The notes below the pieces were generated by a model, which was given only the letters and a program-made list of their open reading frames with translations, did no database searches and had not been told where the DNA came from. The position numbers were made by a program, and so were the translations under genes. Positions 7,772 through 16,696 of a stretch of 64,000 bases of DNA are shown piece by piece. This DNA comes from UBA9676 sp963837105 (lineage in GTDB: Bacteria > Actinomycetota > Actinomycetes > Streptosporangiales > Streptosporangiaceae). Location: NCBI GenBank assembly GCA_963837105.1, contig CAWIMG010000018.1, forward strand, positions 62,001-126,000, in the 5' to 3' direction. Position 1 is the stretch's first letter; every line of letters starts with the position of its first letter.

Positions 7772-8584
7772 TCAGCGGGGCAGGAAGTCAAGCAGCAGCG
7801 CGTTCAGCCGGTCCGGGGCGTCCAGCTGCAGCCAGTGACCCGCGCCGTCCAGCCGCTCGTACCGCCAGGGGCCGGCGACGTGCTGGGCGGAGTCGGTCAT
7901 CTGCACCTCGGTGAGCGCGATATCCCCGCTGCTCCAGACGCCCATGGTGGGCGCGGCCACCGGCGGGAGCTGCGGAGGTGGCCCGATCCACGACTCGGGC
8001 GGGATGTTGGCCCGGTACCAGTTCAGGCCCGGCGTGAGCGAGCCACTGGCAGCCAGCTCGGCGATCACCTGGTCGGCGTCGGGGTGGCCTGCCCAGGCGC
8101 GGAAGTTGGCCCAGTCGTTCTCGCTCAGCCAGCGTTCGGCGAGACCGGGGAACTGGAACAGCAGCATGTACCACGACTTCTGCCGCTGCTCGATGGTCCG
8201 CAGGAAGGTGACCGGGTTGCCGACCGACAGGGCGGCCAGATGGTCGACCCGGTCGGGGACAAAGGAAGCCATTGCCCAGGCCAGCCCGGCGCCCCAGTCA
8301 TGGCCCACGACATGAGCCCTGGTGATCTCCAGGCTGTCCAGGATCGCCAGCACGTCCCCCGCCAGCACGGGGATCGCATAGGCCTCGACCGCCTCCGGCT
8401 TGCCGGAGCGCCCATAGCCCCGCAGATCGGGGACGATGACCCGGAACCCGGCTCCGGCCAGCGCCGGCACCTGGTGCCGCCACAGCCGCCCGGAGTCGGG
8501 AAAGCCGTGCAGCAGCACGACCGGGCGCCCCTCCCCCACGACGTCGAATTCGATGCCGACGCCGCCGGCCTCGATCCGCCCCAT
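7772..8584 (-). CDS. alpha/beta hydrolase, epoxide hydrolase-like
   Basis: A 270-residue cytoplasmic alpha/beta-hydrolase. The oxyanion motif is HGFPDS, the nucleophile is Asp96 in GHDWGA (an aspartate, as in epoxide hydrolases and haloalkane dehalogenases rather than serine esterases), and the catalytic His is in GAGHW near the C-terminus. The DLRGYGRS motif is also present. ATG 8584 follows AAGGAGG by 5 bases; a longer upstream reading is not supported. Natural substrate unknown; epoxide hydrolysis is inferred from the Asp nucleophile. Confidence 0.83.
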   Translation of the reverse strand: MGRIEAGGVGIEFDVVGEGRPVVLLHGFPDSGRLWRHQVPALAGAGFRVIVPDLRGYGRSGKPEAVEAYAIPVLAGDVLAILDSLEITRAHVVGHDWGAGLAWAMASFVPDRVDHLAALSVGNPVTFLRTIEQRQKSWYMLLFQFPGLAERWLSENDWANFRAWAGHPDADQVIAELAASGSLTPGLNWYRANIPPESWIGPPPQLPPVAAPTMGVWSSGDIALTEVQMTDSAQHVAGPWRYERLDGAGHWLQLDAPDRLNALLLDFLPR

Positions 8585-8699
8585 TCCGGCCTCCTTCCCG
8601 GCCACCCAATGTGCGCCAGCCCTGGGGCTGGACAGCAGGGGCCGGGCCCGGAATCTGGCCGCGGCAAGTCCGGGCACCGGCCCACTGGGCTAGTTGCGG

Positions 8700-9026
8700 C
8701 TACTCCTCGCCGTCCTCGGCCAGTTCGGCGTCGGCCACCGCCACCGCCAGGCCCAGCGCCCGCAGGATCTTCCCGCCCGCCGAGACAACCCTGGGCGAGC
8801 CGACCACGGGGGCGACCGCGATCATCACCGCCTGCAGGTCATCGCCGGTGATCCCGCTCTCCTCCGCCACCCCGGCGTTGGCCAGATAGGAGGCAGGCGG
8901 CGCGTCGACCGCGATCAGCGCGGCGATCCGGACCAGCATCAGCTCGCGCGGGGCGAGGGAACTGCGCGCCAGCGACGCGGCGGTCATGTCAGCGAGCGTG
9001 TCAAGCACACGCGTTTCGTCAGCCAT
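8700..9026 (-). CDS. carboxymuconolactone decarboxylase (CMD) family protein
   Basis: A 108-residue small helical protein of the CMD/AhpD superfamily, recognisable from LAPRELMLVRIAALIAVDAPPASY and the EESGITGDDLQAV helix. The CxxC pair used by AhpD-type peroxidase partners is missing, so disulfide chemistry is unlikely. ATG 9026 follows GGGGAG by 5 bases. It is one of two CMD-family genes in the window. Its own role is unknown. Confidence 0.72.
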   Translation of the reverse strand: MADETRVLDTLADMTAASLARSSLAPRELMLVRIAALIAVDAPPASYLANAGVAEESGITGDDLQAVMIAVAPVVGSPRVVSAGGKILRALGLAVAVADAELAEDGEE

Positions 9027-9140
9027 CGGGTCTCCCCAGCATGTCGGTTCCGGTCATACTCGTGACCGTCACCGTAACCAGGGCAGGCGGCCGGCACATC
9101 ACCCCGCGGGCGTGATATGACGGGCGGCAATGGAGACGAG

Positions 9141-10523
9141 ATGACGGCGGCCGCACCGCCGGAGCCGCCCGCCGGGGATGGCGCGGCGCGGGTGGTGGTG
9201 GTCGGTGCCGGGTTCGGCGGCCTGGCCGCGGTGCGCAAGCTCGCCCGGTCCGGGGCGCGGACCACGCTGATCGACCGCAACATCTACAGCACGTTCCAGC
9301 CGCTGCTGTACGAGGTGGCCAGCGCCGGCCTGTCCGGCAGCGACGTCGCTTACCCGGTGCGCGCCGTCAGCCGCCGGCACGGCGCGGTGTTCCGGCACGG
9401 CGAACTCGCCGCCATCGAGCCCGCCGCCAGGCAGATCGTGCTGGCCGATGGGGCCCGGCTCGGCTACGACTACCTCATCCTGGCCACCGGCGTAACCGCC
9501 GCGTATCACGGCGTTCCCGGCGCGGCCGAGCACACCCTGGGCCTGTACACCCGGCAGGACGCCATCGTCCTGCGCGACCGGATCGTGGCGGGCCTGGAGC
9601 GGATCAGCCTCACCGGCCTGCGTGGCGACGTCAGGGTGACCGTCATCGGCGGTGGCGCGACCGGCGTCGAACTGGCCGGCAGCCTCGCCGACCTGCGCAA
9701 CATCGCGCTGGCCACGTCCTATCCGGAGATCGACCGGGCGCGGGTGCACGTCGCGCTGATCGAGCGGGCACCGGAACTGCTGGCGCCCTTCCACCCGGCG
9801 CTGCGCGAATATACCCGCCAGCAGCTGGTCAAGCGTGGCGTCAACATCCGGCTCGACACCGCCATCGCCGAGATCACCCCCGACCGGGTCCTGCTGGCCG
9901 ACGGCACCGTCCTGCCCAGCGACATCACGGTCTGGGCAGCGGGGGTAGCGGCCCCGGCCGCCATCACCGGCTGGGGCCTGCCGCAGGCCGCCGGCGGCCG
10001 TATCCGCACTGGCCCCGACCTCCGGGTCACCGGGCATCCGGGTATCTTCGCGATCGGCGACGTCGCGCTCATCGAGGACCAGCCGCTGCCACAGCTCGCC
10101 CAGCCGGCCCTGCAGATGGGCAAGCACGCCGCCGGCCAGATCCACCGGCTGGCGAACGGGCAGCCCACCGTCCCCTTCCGCTACCGCGACAAGGGCATCA
10201 TGGCCACCATCGGATACCGCTCCGCGGTCGTCCAGCTGCCCCGCGGGGTGCGCTTCCACGGCACGCTGGCCTGGCTCACCTGGGTCGCGCTGCACCTGAT
10301 CACCTTGCTCGGCGGCCGCAACCGGCTCACCGCGCTGGTCAATATGTCCTGGCGCTACTTCACCTGGCGATCCGGCGGCGGCCTCATCCTCGGTGACGAC
10401 CTGCCCGCCGGGCCGGAGCCGCCGGGCGCCACCGGCCAGCAGGTCACCGGTGGCAGCGCCAGCGACCCCGCCGCTGGCCCGCCCGTTACACGCCCTCCAC
10501 CGCTGACAGGCGGCCGGACTTGA
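9141..10523 (+). CDS. ndh: type II NADH dehydrogenase (NDH-2)
   Basis: A 460-residue peripheral-membrane flavoprotein passing electrons from NADH to the quinone pool without proton pumping. Two dinucleotide folds are visible: VVVVGAGFGGLAAVRKLA (FAD) near the N-terminus and VTVIGGGATGVELAGSLAD (NADH) in the middle, plus HPGIFAIGDVA for FAD and the quinone-side motif QPALQMGKHAAGQI. The C-terminal LITLLGGRNRLTALVNMSWRYF is the membrane-facing helix. ATG 9141 has GGAG 5 bases upstream; an in-frame ATG at 9117 has none. The last 38 bases overlap the convergent DUF2252 gene. Confidence 0.86.
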   Translation: MTAAAPPEPPAGDGAARVVVVGAGFGGLAAVRKLARSGARTTLIDRNIYSTFQPLLYEVASAGLSGSDVAYPVRAVSRRHGAVFRHGELAAIEPAARQIVLADGARLGYDYLILATGVTAAYHGVPGAAEHTLGLYTRQDAIVLRDRIVAGLERISLTGLRGDVRVTVIGGGATGVELAGSLADLRNIALATSYPEIDRARVHVALIERAPELLAPFHPALREYTRQQLVKRGVNIRLDTAIAEITPDRVLLADGTVLPSDITVWAAGVAAPAAITGWGLPQAAGGRIRTGPDLRVTGHPGIFAIGDVALIEDQPLPQLAQPALQMGKHAAGQIHRLANGQPTVPFRYRDKGIMATIGYRSAVVQLPRGVRFHGTLAWLTWVALHLITLLGGRNRLTALVNMSWRYFTWRSGGGLILGDDLPAGPEPPGATGQQVTGGSASDPAAGPPVTRPPPLTGGRT

Positions 10524-12023
10524 CCGCATTCACGAACTCGTCATAGTCCTGCTCGTTCTGGTCGGCGTACCGCTGCGAGAAGTCGGTGATCGCCTTGTCG
10601 AACTCATCGCCGGTGCCGAGGTATTCGGCGATCGCGATCGGGTCGCCGGAGCGGGCGTGGGCGCGGGCCAGGGTCCACCCGCAGATCCGGGCGTAGAACG
10701 TGAGCCCGAGCGGGATCATGTCCTCGACCAGGGCTGAGCCTTTCATGTCGCGCAGCTGCCGCCAGTAGAAGTGGCGGTTGACGTCCAGCCCCTTGGTCCA
10801 GCCGAGGTAGATGTCGCTGGCCGCCTGCATCATCCGCTGTCCCTGCACCACCCGCTCGCCGTGCTGGCGGTAGCGGCTCTTGGCCACGTAGGGCTCCAGC
10901 ACCGAGGCGGTGGCTTCCTTGATCTGCAGGAACAGGGGGTCGCCGGTGTCGCGGCCCTGCAGCAGCACGATGAACGCCCGGGTGCCGACGCTGCCCACGC
11001 CGACCACCTTGCGGGCCGCGTCCACGATCTCGAACCGCTCCAGCAGATGGCGCCGGTCGTCTTGCAGGGTGGCGCGGTAGGCGCGGAACTGCTCGTGGAT
11101 CACCGGCACGACCTCGTCCGGGGACAGGCCATAGGTGGCGGCGAGATCCCGGGCCGGGACGACGATCGGCGGCTGGCTGACGATCCGGTACTGCCCATCG
11201 ACCTGTTCGCAAAGCTTCGACAGTGCCTGCAGGCTGTCACGGGTGTGTGCCTTCGCCAGCGTCTTGTCCGCCCGCTTGCCCGCCGCCTTCGCCTCCTTCT
11301 CCTGTTCCCTGTCCGCCTTTACCTGCTTCGCCGCCCGTTTCTCGGCCTTCTTGGGGGCCTTCGCCTGCCTGTCCGCCTTCTCGGTCTTCTTCGCCCCCTT
11401 CTCCTGCCTCATCGCCCCGGCCACCAGGTTGCGGATCCCGGCCCTGAGCTCGTCTTCATCCAGGTGGGCGTACCAGATGTCCATGGTCCGCATCTGCGCG
11501 AAGGCCGGCCATCGCCTCCCGGTAGGCCCGTCACCGACGCCAGCAGTGGCCGCGCGCGTGTCGGCCTTGCAGAACCCGTTGTTGCGGGCCGCGATCTCAA
11601 AGCTCGCCGCCATCCGCTTGACGTCGTACTCGAACGGCCCCGGCAGCGTCTCGTCGAAGTCGTTCACGTCGAACAGCAGGACCCGCTCGGGCGAGGCGAA
11701 CGCGCCGAAGTTGGACAGGTGCGCATCCCCGCACAGCTGGATGCTCCAGGCCGGCCACCGGCGTCGCGGCGAGATCCGCGGCCATGATCTTGGCCGCGCC
11801 CCGGTAGAAGGTGAACGGCGAGACCATCATCCGGCCATGCCGCACCGGCACCAGGTCCTGCTCGCGGGTGATGTCCTGCTCCTGCCAGCAGCGCGACCGG
11901 GTCCGGCCGGTCCGCCGCCGGGCTCCATTTCGTATGGCTCGACAGCCCCGCCCGGTCCCGGGTCGCCAAACCCTTGGCTTTGCGTTCGTCCACGCTCGGA
12001 TGCGCGATCTTCCGCACGGCCAT
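10486..12023 (-). pseudogene. DUF2252 family protein, broken by four frameshifts
   Basis: DUF2252 proteins have a kinase/aminoglycoside-phosphotransferase-like fold and unknown activity. The start is ATG 12023 (MAVRKIAHPSV) behind GGAGGTG. The conserved sequence then jumps frame: near 11885 (before EQDITREQDLVPVRHGRM), near 11755 (before IQLCGDAHLSNFGAFASPER), and twice in 11505-11545, where RAYREAMAG lies out of frame between LLASV and FAQMRTM. From 11500 to 10486 the frame is intact. A Lys/Ala/Glu-rich coiled-coil-like insert occupies roughly 11240-11410. The family pattern is intact apart from single-base-type shifts, so either recent decay or consensus errors explain it. Confidence 0.8.
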
Positions 12024-12301
12024 CCAGCCCACCTCCGCTGCGATCTGGGCGCCACCTGACAGCAGGCCACTGCCATGTCACGGTGCCCTCCGTTAGCTTT
12101 ATGGTGCCCCGGGCCGGGGGGTAGGGCATCACCCAGGCAGCATGATTTCGGGCGGCTGTTCCATGTGCGGCACAGTTGCCGTTTCACCCCGTTGGGGTTC
12201 TGTTCACCCGCCCGGCGGCCCCGCGGGACCCATCGCGGGCCGTTCGTCCCTGGTCCGCCGCTTCCTCACGCCGGACCATGGCGGCGGACGGGGAGGTTGC
12301 G

Positions 12302-13122
12302 ATGGCTCGCGGAACGACTGGGGCCCGCCCGGAGCTGATCGCCCCTGGCGTGTACCGGGTGGCGACTGGGCACGGGCTGACCGGCGCCAACGTGTATCTG
12401 GTGCGGTCGCGGGCCGGCTGGGCGCTGATCGACACCGCCTGGCCGCACCGGGGCCAGCTGATCCGGGCGGCCGCGGAGGCAGTGTTCGGGGCGGGCACCC
12501 GTCCCGACGCGATCGTGCTGACCCACATCCACCCCGATCACGCCGGCTCGGCGGCCGAACTGGCCCGGCTGTGGGACCTGCCGGTCCACGTGCACCCGGC
12601 TGAACTGCCCATGGCGCCAGGCCGGTACCTGCCGGAGTACGCCAACCCGCTCGACCGCTGGCTCATCGCCCCGCTGCTGGCACTGACGCCGCGCCACACG
12701 GTGGCGGCGAGCCAGGCCCGGAGCAGCCTGGTGGGCACGGCCCGGGGGTTCGACCCGGCGGCTGGCGTGCCTGGCCTGCCGGACTGGCAGGCAGTACCGA
12801 CCCCCGGCCACACGCCGGGCCACGTGGCGTTCTTCCGCGCACGACGACCGCGTGCTGATCACCGGCGATGCCGTGCTGACAGTGAATGTGAACTCCGCCC
12901 GTGGCTTCCTCACCGGCCGACCATCAGGTCTGCGGGCCGCCATACATCTCCACCTGGGACTGGCCAGCGGCCAGGCAGTCCGTCTCGGCGCTCGCCCGGC
13001 TCGAGCCGGAGGTGCTGGCCTGCGGGCACGGCCGCCCGATGACCGGCGCGCAGGCAGCCGCGGGCCTGGCCTCGCTCGCCGCCAGCCTGCCTGAGCGGCC
13101 ATTCCGGGGCCAGCGGCCGGAC
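12302..13122 (+). pseudogene. metallo-beta-lactamase fold hydrolase with two frameshifts
   Basis: An MBL-fold metalloenzyme. ATG 12302 follows GGGGAGG by 5 bases. The metal motif HIHPDHAG and the next ligand GHTPGHV are in the first frame; near 12840 the sequence shifts to the frame carrying HDDRVLITGDAVLTVNVNSA; near 12925 it shifts again to VCGPPYISTWDWPAARQSV and LACGHGRPM. All three pieces are well conserved and in order. The third piece then runs without a stop into the SRPBCC gene. Likely reads as a glyoxalase-II-like hydrolase if the shifts are sequencing errors. Confidence 0.78.
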
Positions 13123-13125
13123 CGG

Positions 13126-13773
13126 GTGTCCTGGCGGGCGACCAGCCGGGAACGGGCGATGGCACTCCCGGGCGACGACCTGGTGCCCGCCCCGGTGGTG
13201 CAGACCACGCACGCCGTGACGATCGGCGCGCCCGCGGACCAGGTGTGGCCCTGGCTGGTGCAGACCGGCCAGGGCCGGGCCGGCTTCTACTCCGACTCCA
13301 AGCTCTGGGACCGGTGCGTGGACTGGTACTACCGCCGGCTGTCCGGCCATCAGCCCGGGCAGGCCGGGGCTGGCTACCACGTCGCCGCCGACGACCGGAT
13401 CGTCGCCGACTGGCAGCACCTGCAGGTGGGGGACATCATCTGCGACGGGCCGCCGGGGACCGCCTACTACGTCGTGCGGCAGGCCGAGCCGGGCAGGTCA
13501 TGGGTGCTGTTCACCGATACCCATCTGCGCTACCTGGTGCCCGCCCGGCTCCGCGCGGACCCGCGGCTGGGCATTACCGGCCAGCTCAGCGACAGTTTCC
13601 TGCTGACCGAGCCAGCGCCGGGGACCACCCGGCTGATCCGCCGCATGCGGCTCAGCTGCGGGCCGGCGGCGTTCCGGGCCTATGCCGTTCCCATCGTCCT
13701 GGTCTGGGGCGAGGCGATCACCGCCCGGCATCTGCTGCGCGGGGTGAAACGGCGGGCTGAGGCCGTGCGGTAA
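13126..13773 (+). CDS. SRPBCC (START-like) family protein
   Basis: A hydrophobic-ligand-binding START/Bet v1-like domain: VTIGAPADQVWPWLVQTGQGRAGFYS is the typical SRPBCC N-terminal strand and helix, and IADWQHLQVGDII, GRSWVLFTDTHL and TTRLIRRMR follow. The start is uncertain. The GTG at 13126 keeps the VSWRATSRERAMALPGDDLVP leader seen in related proteins, giving 215 residues; ATG 13159 is shorter. Neither has a good ribosome site, and the frame is open into the MBL gene, so this could be translationally coupled or fused. Ligand unknown. Confidence 0.7.
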   Translation: MSWRATSRERAMALPGDDLVPAPVVQTTHAVTIGAPADQVWPWLVQTGQGRAGFYSDSKLWDRCVDWYYRRLSGHQPGQAGAGYHVAADDRIVADWQHLQVGDIICDGPPGTAYYVVRQAEPGRSWVLFTDTHLRYLVPARLRADPRLGITGQLSDSFLLTEPAPGTTRLIRRMRLSCGPAAFRAYAVPIVLVWGEAITARHLLRGVKRRAEAVR

Positions 13774-13884
13774 GAGGCCTGGCGATGAGACGCCGGATAA
13801 GGGAGCAGGTCATCCGCGCCGCGCCAGCGCGACCATCGGTGTCTATCCTGAGCGGGAGATACTCCGGGCAGCGTTGGCGAGGGC

Positions 13885-14694
13885 ATGCGCGACAGGATTT
13901 GGGCCCGGCACCGGCCGGGCCGCGCGGTCCTGGCCGTGGCCGGCGGGCTGGCTGTGGGCCTGGCGCTGCTGTCGGCGCTGGCGCTCGGCCCGGGCCGCGG
14001 CCTGCTCACCGCGACGACGGGTGCCGGGACCCCGCCGGGCCAGTTGCGGCGGGTCACCGGAGTCCCTGCCATCGGTGCCCTGTTCACCACCACCAGAACC
14101 GGCCTCGGCAAGCACTTCTGCACCGCCAGCGTGGTGGACAGCCCGCATCGTGACCTTGCCCTCACCGCGGCTCACTGTGTCACCGGGATGGCGCCGGCCC
14201 GGATCGTGTTCGTGCCGGGTTACCGCGGCGGCAAGGCGCCGTACGGCGTGTGGGCCGTCACCCGCGTGATCATGGACCCGCACTGGATCTCCTCCGCCGC
14301 CCCCCAGTCCGACTACGCCTTCCTGGTGATCAGGCCAGCCGCGCGGCGCCGGGTGCAGGATGTCACCGGTGGCGAGCGGCTCGGCGTCGGCCAGCGGGCC
14401 AGCCAGGTGGTCCGGGTCGTCGGGTACCCAGATGACGCGAATGCCCCGGTCGTCTGCCGGAACCGGGCCCGCTGGTTCAGCCCGAGCCAGCTGGAATTCG
14501 ACTGCCGTGGCTACGCCGAGGGCACCAGCGGCAGCCCGCTGATCGCCGGGGTGAACCCCGTGACCGGGCTTGGCACCGTGATCGGCGTCATCGGCGGCTA
14601 CGAGCAGGGCGGCTACTCCGCGGACGTGTCCTACGCGGCGAGATTCGGTGCCAGCACCGCCGCCCTGTACAAGATCGCGGTCAGCAAATCCTGA
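13885..14694 (+). CDS. secreted trypsin-like serine protease
   Basis: A 269-residue S1-family (chymotrypsin fold) protease. Residues 1-12 are basic and 13-38 form a signal peptide or anchor helix, so the protein is exported. The triad is H97 (LTAAHC), D143 (SDYAFLVI) and S217 (GTSGSPL). Four cysteines (in HFC, AHC, VVC, DC) allow disulfides. ATG 13885. No dedicated partner is adjacent. Related actinobacterial proteins are described as trypsin-like peptidases or V8-like endopeptidases; target is unknown. Confidence 0.82.
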   Translation: MRDRIWARHRPGRAVLAVAGGLAVGLALLSALALGPGRGLLTATTGAGTPPGQLRRVTGVPAIGALFTTTRTGLGKHFCTASVVDSPHRDLALTAAHCVTGMAPARIVFVPGYRGGKAPYGVWAVTRVIMDPHWISSAAPQSDYAFLVIRPAARRRVQDVTGGERLGVGQRASQVVRVVGYPDDANAPVVCRNRARWFSPSQLEFDCRGYAEGTSGSPLIAGVNPVTGLGTVIGVIGGYEQGGYSADVSYAARFGASTAALYKIAVSKS

Positions 14695-14739
14695 CCGGGG
14701 TGGCGCCGGGGGCGGCAGCCGGGAGGCACCTGAGGCGGG

Positions 14740-15657
14740 CTAATGATCCTGGCCGCGGTAGGCCAGGGCCGCGTTGAGCCCCGCCGATGCCACGATGATC
14801 CGGCCCAGGATGTAGACCCACAGCAGCACGGCTAGCGCGATCCCGACCGGGCCGTAGGTGTTGGTCTTCCTCGCCACCAGGTGGCCGATCCAGTAGGTCG
14901 TCAGCAGGTGGAGCACATCGACCCCGATCGCCATCAGCAGCGCCCCCGGGATCAGCCCCCGCGCCGACGTGGGCTCATGCGGCAGCTTCCAGGACAGCCA
15001 CCACCACAGGGCGAACGACGCGATGGTGATCATCACGATGGCGATCACCGTTCCCGGGATGCCGGTGGAATTGCGCACGTAGTTGATGGCTACCCCGAGC
15101 GCCGACACGGCCAGGGCGATGCCGATCAGGGCCAGCCGGGGAATCAGCCCGGTGGGCATCACCCGCGGTACCCGCCAGATGAGCCAGTGCACGACGTACA
15201 GGGCCTTCAGCAGGCCGCCCGCGGTGAGAAACAGCGCGAACGTCGCCCCGGTGACCAGCACGGCCAGTGTCCACGCGCTCTGATCCTGCGTTTTCACCAC
15301 CGCGCTGGCCAGCACGCCGGTGATCCCGATGTTCCGGGCCACCTGCGCGGGATCCTGGCTGACCCCACCGAAGACCGCGCCCAGCACCGTGAAGACGACG
15401 TACACGAACGGCACCATGAACAGGAAGATCCGGAAGGCGAGCGCGCCTGCCAGGATGCCGCCGCCAACCCGGGCGTCCAGTTCCTGGACCTGAAAACCCG
15501 CGTCCACCATGCCCGACCGCTGGCGGCGGGCGGTCAGGTCCGCCATCAGCCGGATGCGCTCGCCGGTCACCCACCGCTGGGCATGGTCCGCGGACCGGCG
15601 GATCCGGCCGGGGCCGTGGCCAGGCAGAGGGGGTTCCGGCCGGCGCGCCATCGGCAC
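14740..15657 (-). CDS. YihY/BrkB family inner-membrane protein
   Basis: A 305-residue polytopic protein of the YihY (formerly BrkB, wrongly called ribonuclease BN) family, with about six hydrophobic helices, including FRIFLFMVPFVYVVFTVLGA, PGTVIAIVMITIASFALWWW and GIALAVLLWVYILGRIIVA. The function is not established. GTG 15657 is the longest start after an in-frame TGA; ATG 15651 and ATG 15543 are alternatives. A Pro-rich open stretch in another frame lies directly upstream. Confidence 0.75.
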   Translation of the reverse strand: MPMARRPEPPLPGHGPGRIRRSADHAQRWVTGERIRLMADLTARRQRSGMVDAGFQVQELDARVGGGILAGALAFRIFLFMVPFVYVVFTVLGAVFGGVSQDPAQVARNIGITGVLASAVVKTQDQSAWTLAVLVTGATFALFLTAGGLLKALYVVHWLIWRVPRVMPTGLIPRLALIGIALAVSALGVAINYVRNSTGIPGTVIAIVMITIASFALWWWLSWKLPHEPTSARGLIPGALLMAIGVDVLHLLTTYWIGHLVARKTNTYGPVGIALAVLLWVYILGRIIVASAGLNAALAYRGQDH

Positions 15658-16043
15658 CGGCCCCGCCTGCCGCTGGTGGTTCAGCGGGCGGTTCAGCCAG
15701 TGGTTCCACGGGCTGTGCAGCCGACGGTTCCGCGGGCGGTTGGGCCAGTGGTTCGGCGAGATGTGCAGCTGGTGGATCAGCCGGTGGCTGGGGCGGCTGC
15801 CCGGCCAGTGATCCAGCCGGAGACTCAGCCGGCGGCTGCGGCGCGCCAGGCGCGGCAGACCGGTGATCTCCGAGCATGCGTCCAGGCTAGTACGCCAGCC
15901 CGGCGCGCCCAGAGATCATCCGGCCGGTGGCCGCCCGGAACTGGCGGCCATCATCATGCCCGCGGCTCCAGGTGGCCCCGGTGCGGGCACCGGGGCACCA
16001 GCGGGCGGGCCAGCAGGGGCGGGGTTGCCCGGCCCGGTGGGAG
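15658..16043. other. 386-base gap with Pro/Ala/Glu-rich open frame and hairpin
   Basis: No recognisable gene. From 15877 downward the minus strand has an open frame encoding degenerate repeats of EPLAQPPAEP type, which overruns the YihY start in a different frame. It may be a lost N-terminal extension of YihY joined by an indel, or just low-complexity GC-rich DNA. A hairpin lies at 15928-15950. I see no promoter. Confidence 0.4.
15928..15950. terminator. hairpin downstream of the F420-reductase-like gene
   Basis: TGGCCGCC, a 7-base loop, then GGCGGCCA: a perfect 8-base stem about 95 bases after the stop of the minus-strand oxidoreductase gene. It lacks a U-tract. A transcript end is likely but not shown. 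Confidence 0.4.
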
Positions 16044-16619
16044 TCAGGCGGCGACGGCGAAGCCGCCGGTCCAGGGCATCTTCTCCTGCGCGGCCAGGGT
16101 GATCTGCAGGAATGCCAGCGCTTCCAGTTCGCGGGCGCGGCGCAGCGAGCCTGCGTCGATGGCGTGCAGGCCGCCGGCCGTGACCACATCGGCGAGCAGC
16201 GCCTTGGCCGCCGGGTCGTCGCCGGCGATGAGGACGGTGGTCGGCAGGTCACCGGTGGTGCCGGAGACCAGCGTCGCGGCGAGGGTGGTGTTGAACGCCT
16301 TGAGGACGCGGGACTGGGGCAGCGCAGCGGCGATACCCGCGGCCGCGGAGCTGTCCGCGGGCACGGTCAGGGAATCGAAGGTCTCGAAGTTCAGCGGGTT
16401 GGTGATGTCCACCACGACCTTGCCGGCCAGCTGGCCGCCGCGGGTGGCCAGGACGTCGGCCACGGCCGGGTACGGGACGGCGAGGACCACGATCTCGCCA
16501 GTGACCGGCTTGCCGCCGTCGGTGTGGCCGATCAGCTCGGCGGTGTTGCCGCCGCTGGTCACGAGGCCGGCGATGGCCTGGCCCATGTTGCCAGTGCCGA
16601 TAATGCTGACGTGTGTCAT
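16044..16619 (-). CDS. NADP-binding oxidoreductase, F420-dependent NADP reductase-like
   Basis: A 191-residue Rossmann protein resembling coenzyme F420-dependent NADP oxidoreductase. The dinucleotide motif is IIGTGNMG at residues 6-13, followed by EIVVLAVPYPAVADVL, VVVDITNPLNFE, and SRVLKAFNTTLA, all typical of this family. ATG 16619 follows AGGAG by 7 bases. It is divergent from a MarR gene with a palindrome between the starts, so it is probably induced by a small-molecule or redox signal. Whether the partner is F420 or another hydride carrier cannot be decided. Confidence 0.8.
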   Translation of the reverse strand: MTHVSIIGTGNMGQAIAGLVTSGGNTAELIGHTDGGKPVTGEIVVLAVPYPAVADVLATRGGQLAGKVVVDITNPLNFETFDSLTVPADSSAAAGIAAALPQSRVLKAFNTTLAATLVSGTTGDLPTTVLIAGDDPAAKALLADVVTAGGLHAIDAGSLRRARELEALAFLQITLAAQEKMPWTGGFAVAA

Positions 16620-16641
16620 GACGAGGCTCCTGCGGTAGATA

Positions 16642-16661
16642 TTAGTTGTTGCTACAACTAA
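16642..16661. promoter_or_regulatory. 20-bp palindrome, MarR operator
   Basis: TTAGTTGT-TGCT-ACAACTAA has perfect 8-base arms. It lies 22 bases from the oxidoreductase start and 35 from the MarR start. A further half-like GCAACTAT occurs at about 16689, just before the MarR start codon. This AT-rich island stands out from its GC-rich surroundings. Confidence 0.8.
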
Positions 16662-16696
16662 CATCTTAGCGGCAGAAGATTGAAGGTGCAACTATC

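Noticed and set aside
12024..12301. RNA gene or riboswitch in the gap before the MBL gene
   Set aside because: No tRNA-like or conserved riboswitch fold could be recognised; it appears to be a divergent promoter region.
14881..16638. Long plus-strand frame across YihY and the F420-reductase-like gene
   Set aside because: Antisense shadow of two recognisable genes and an intergenic region.
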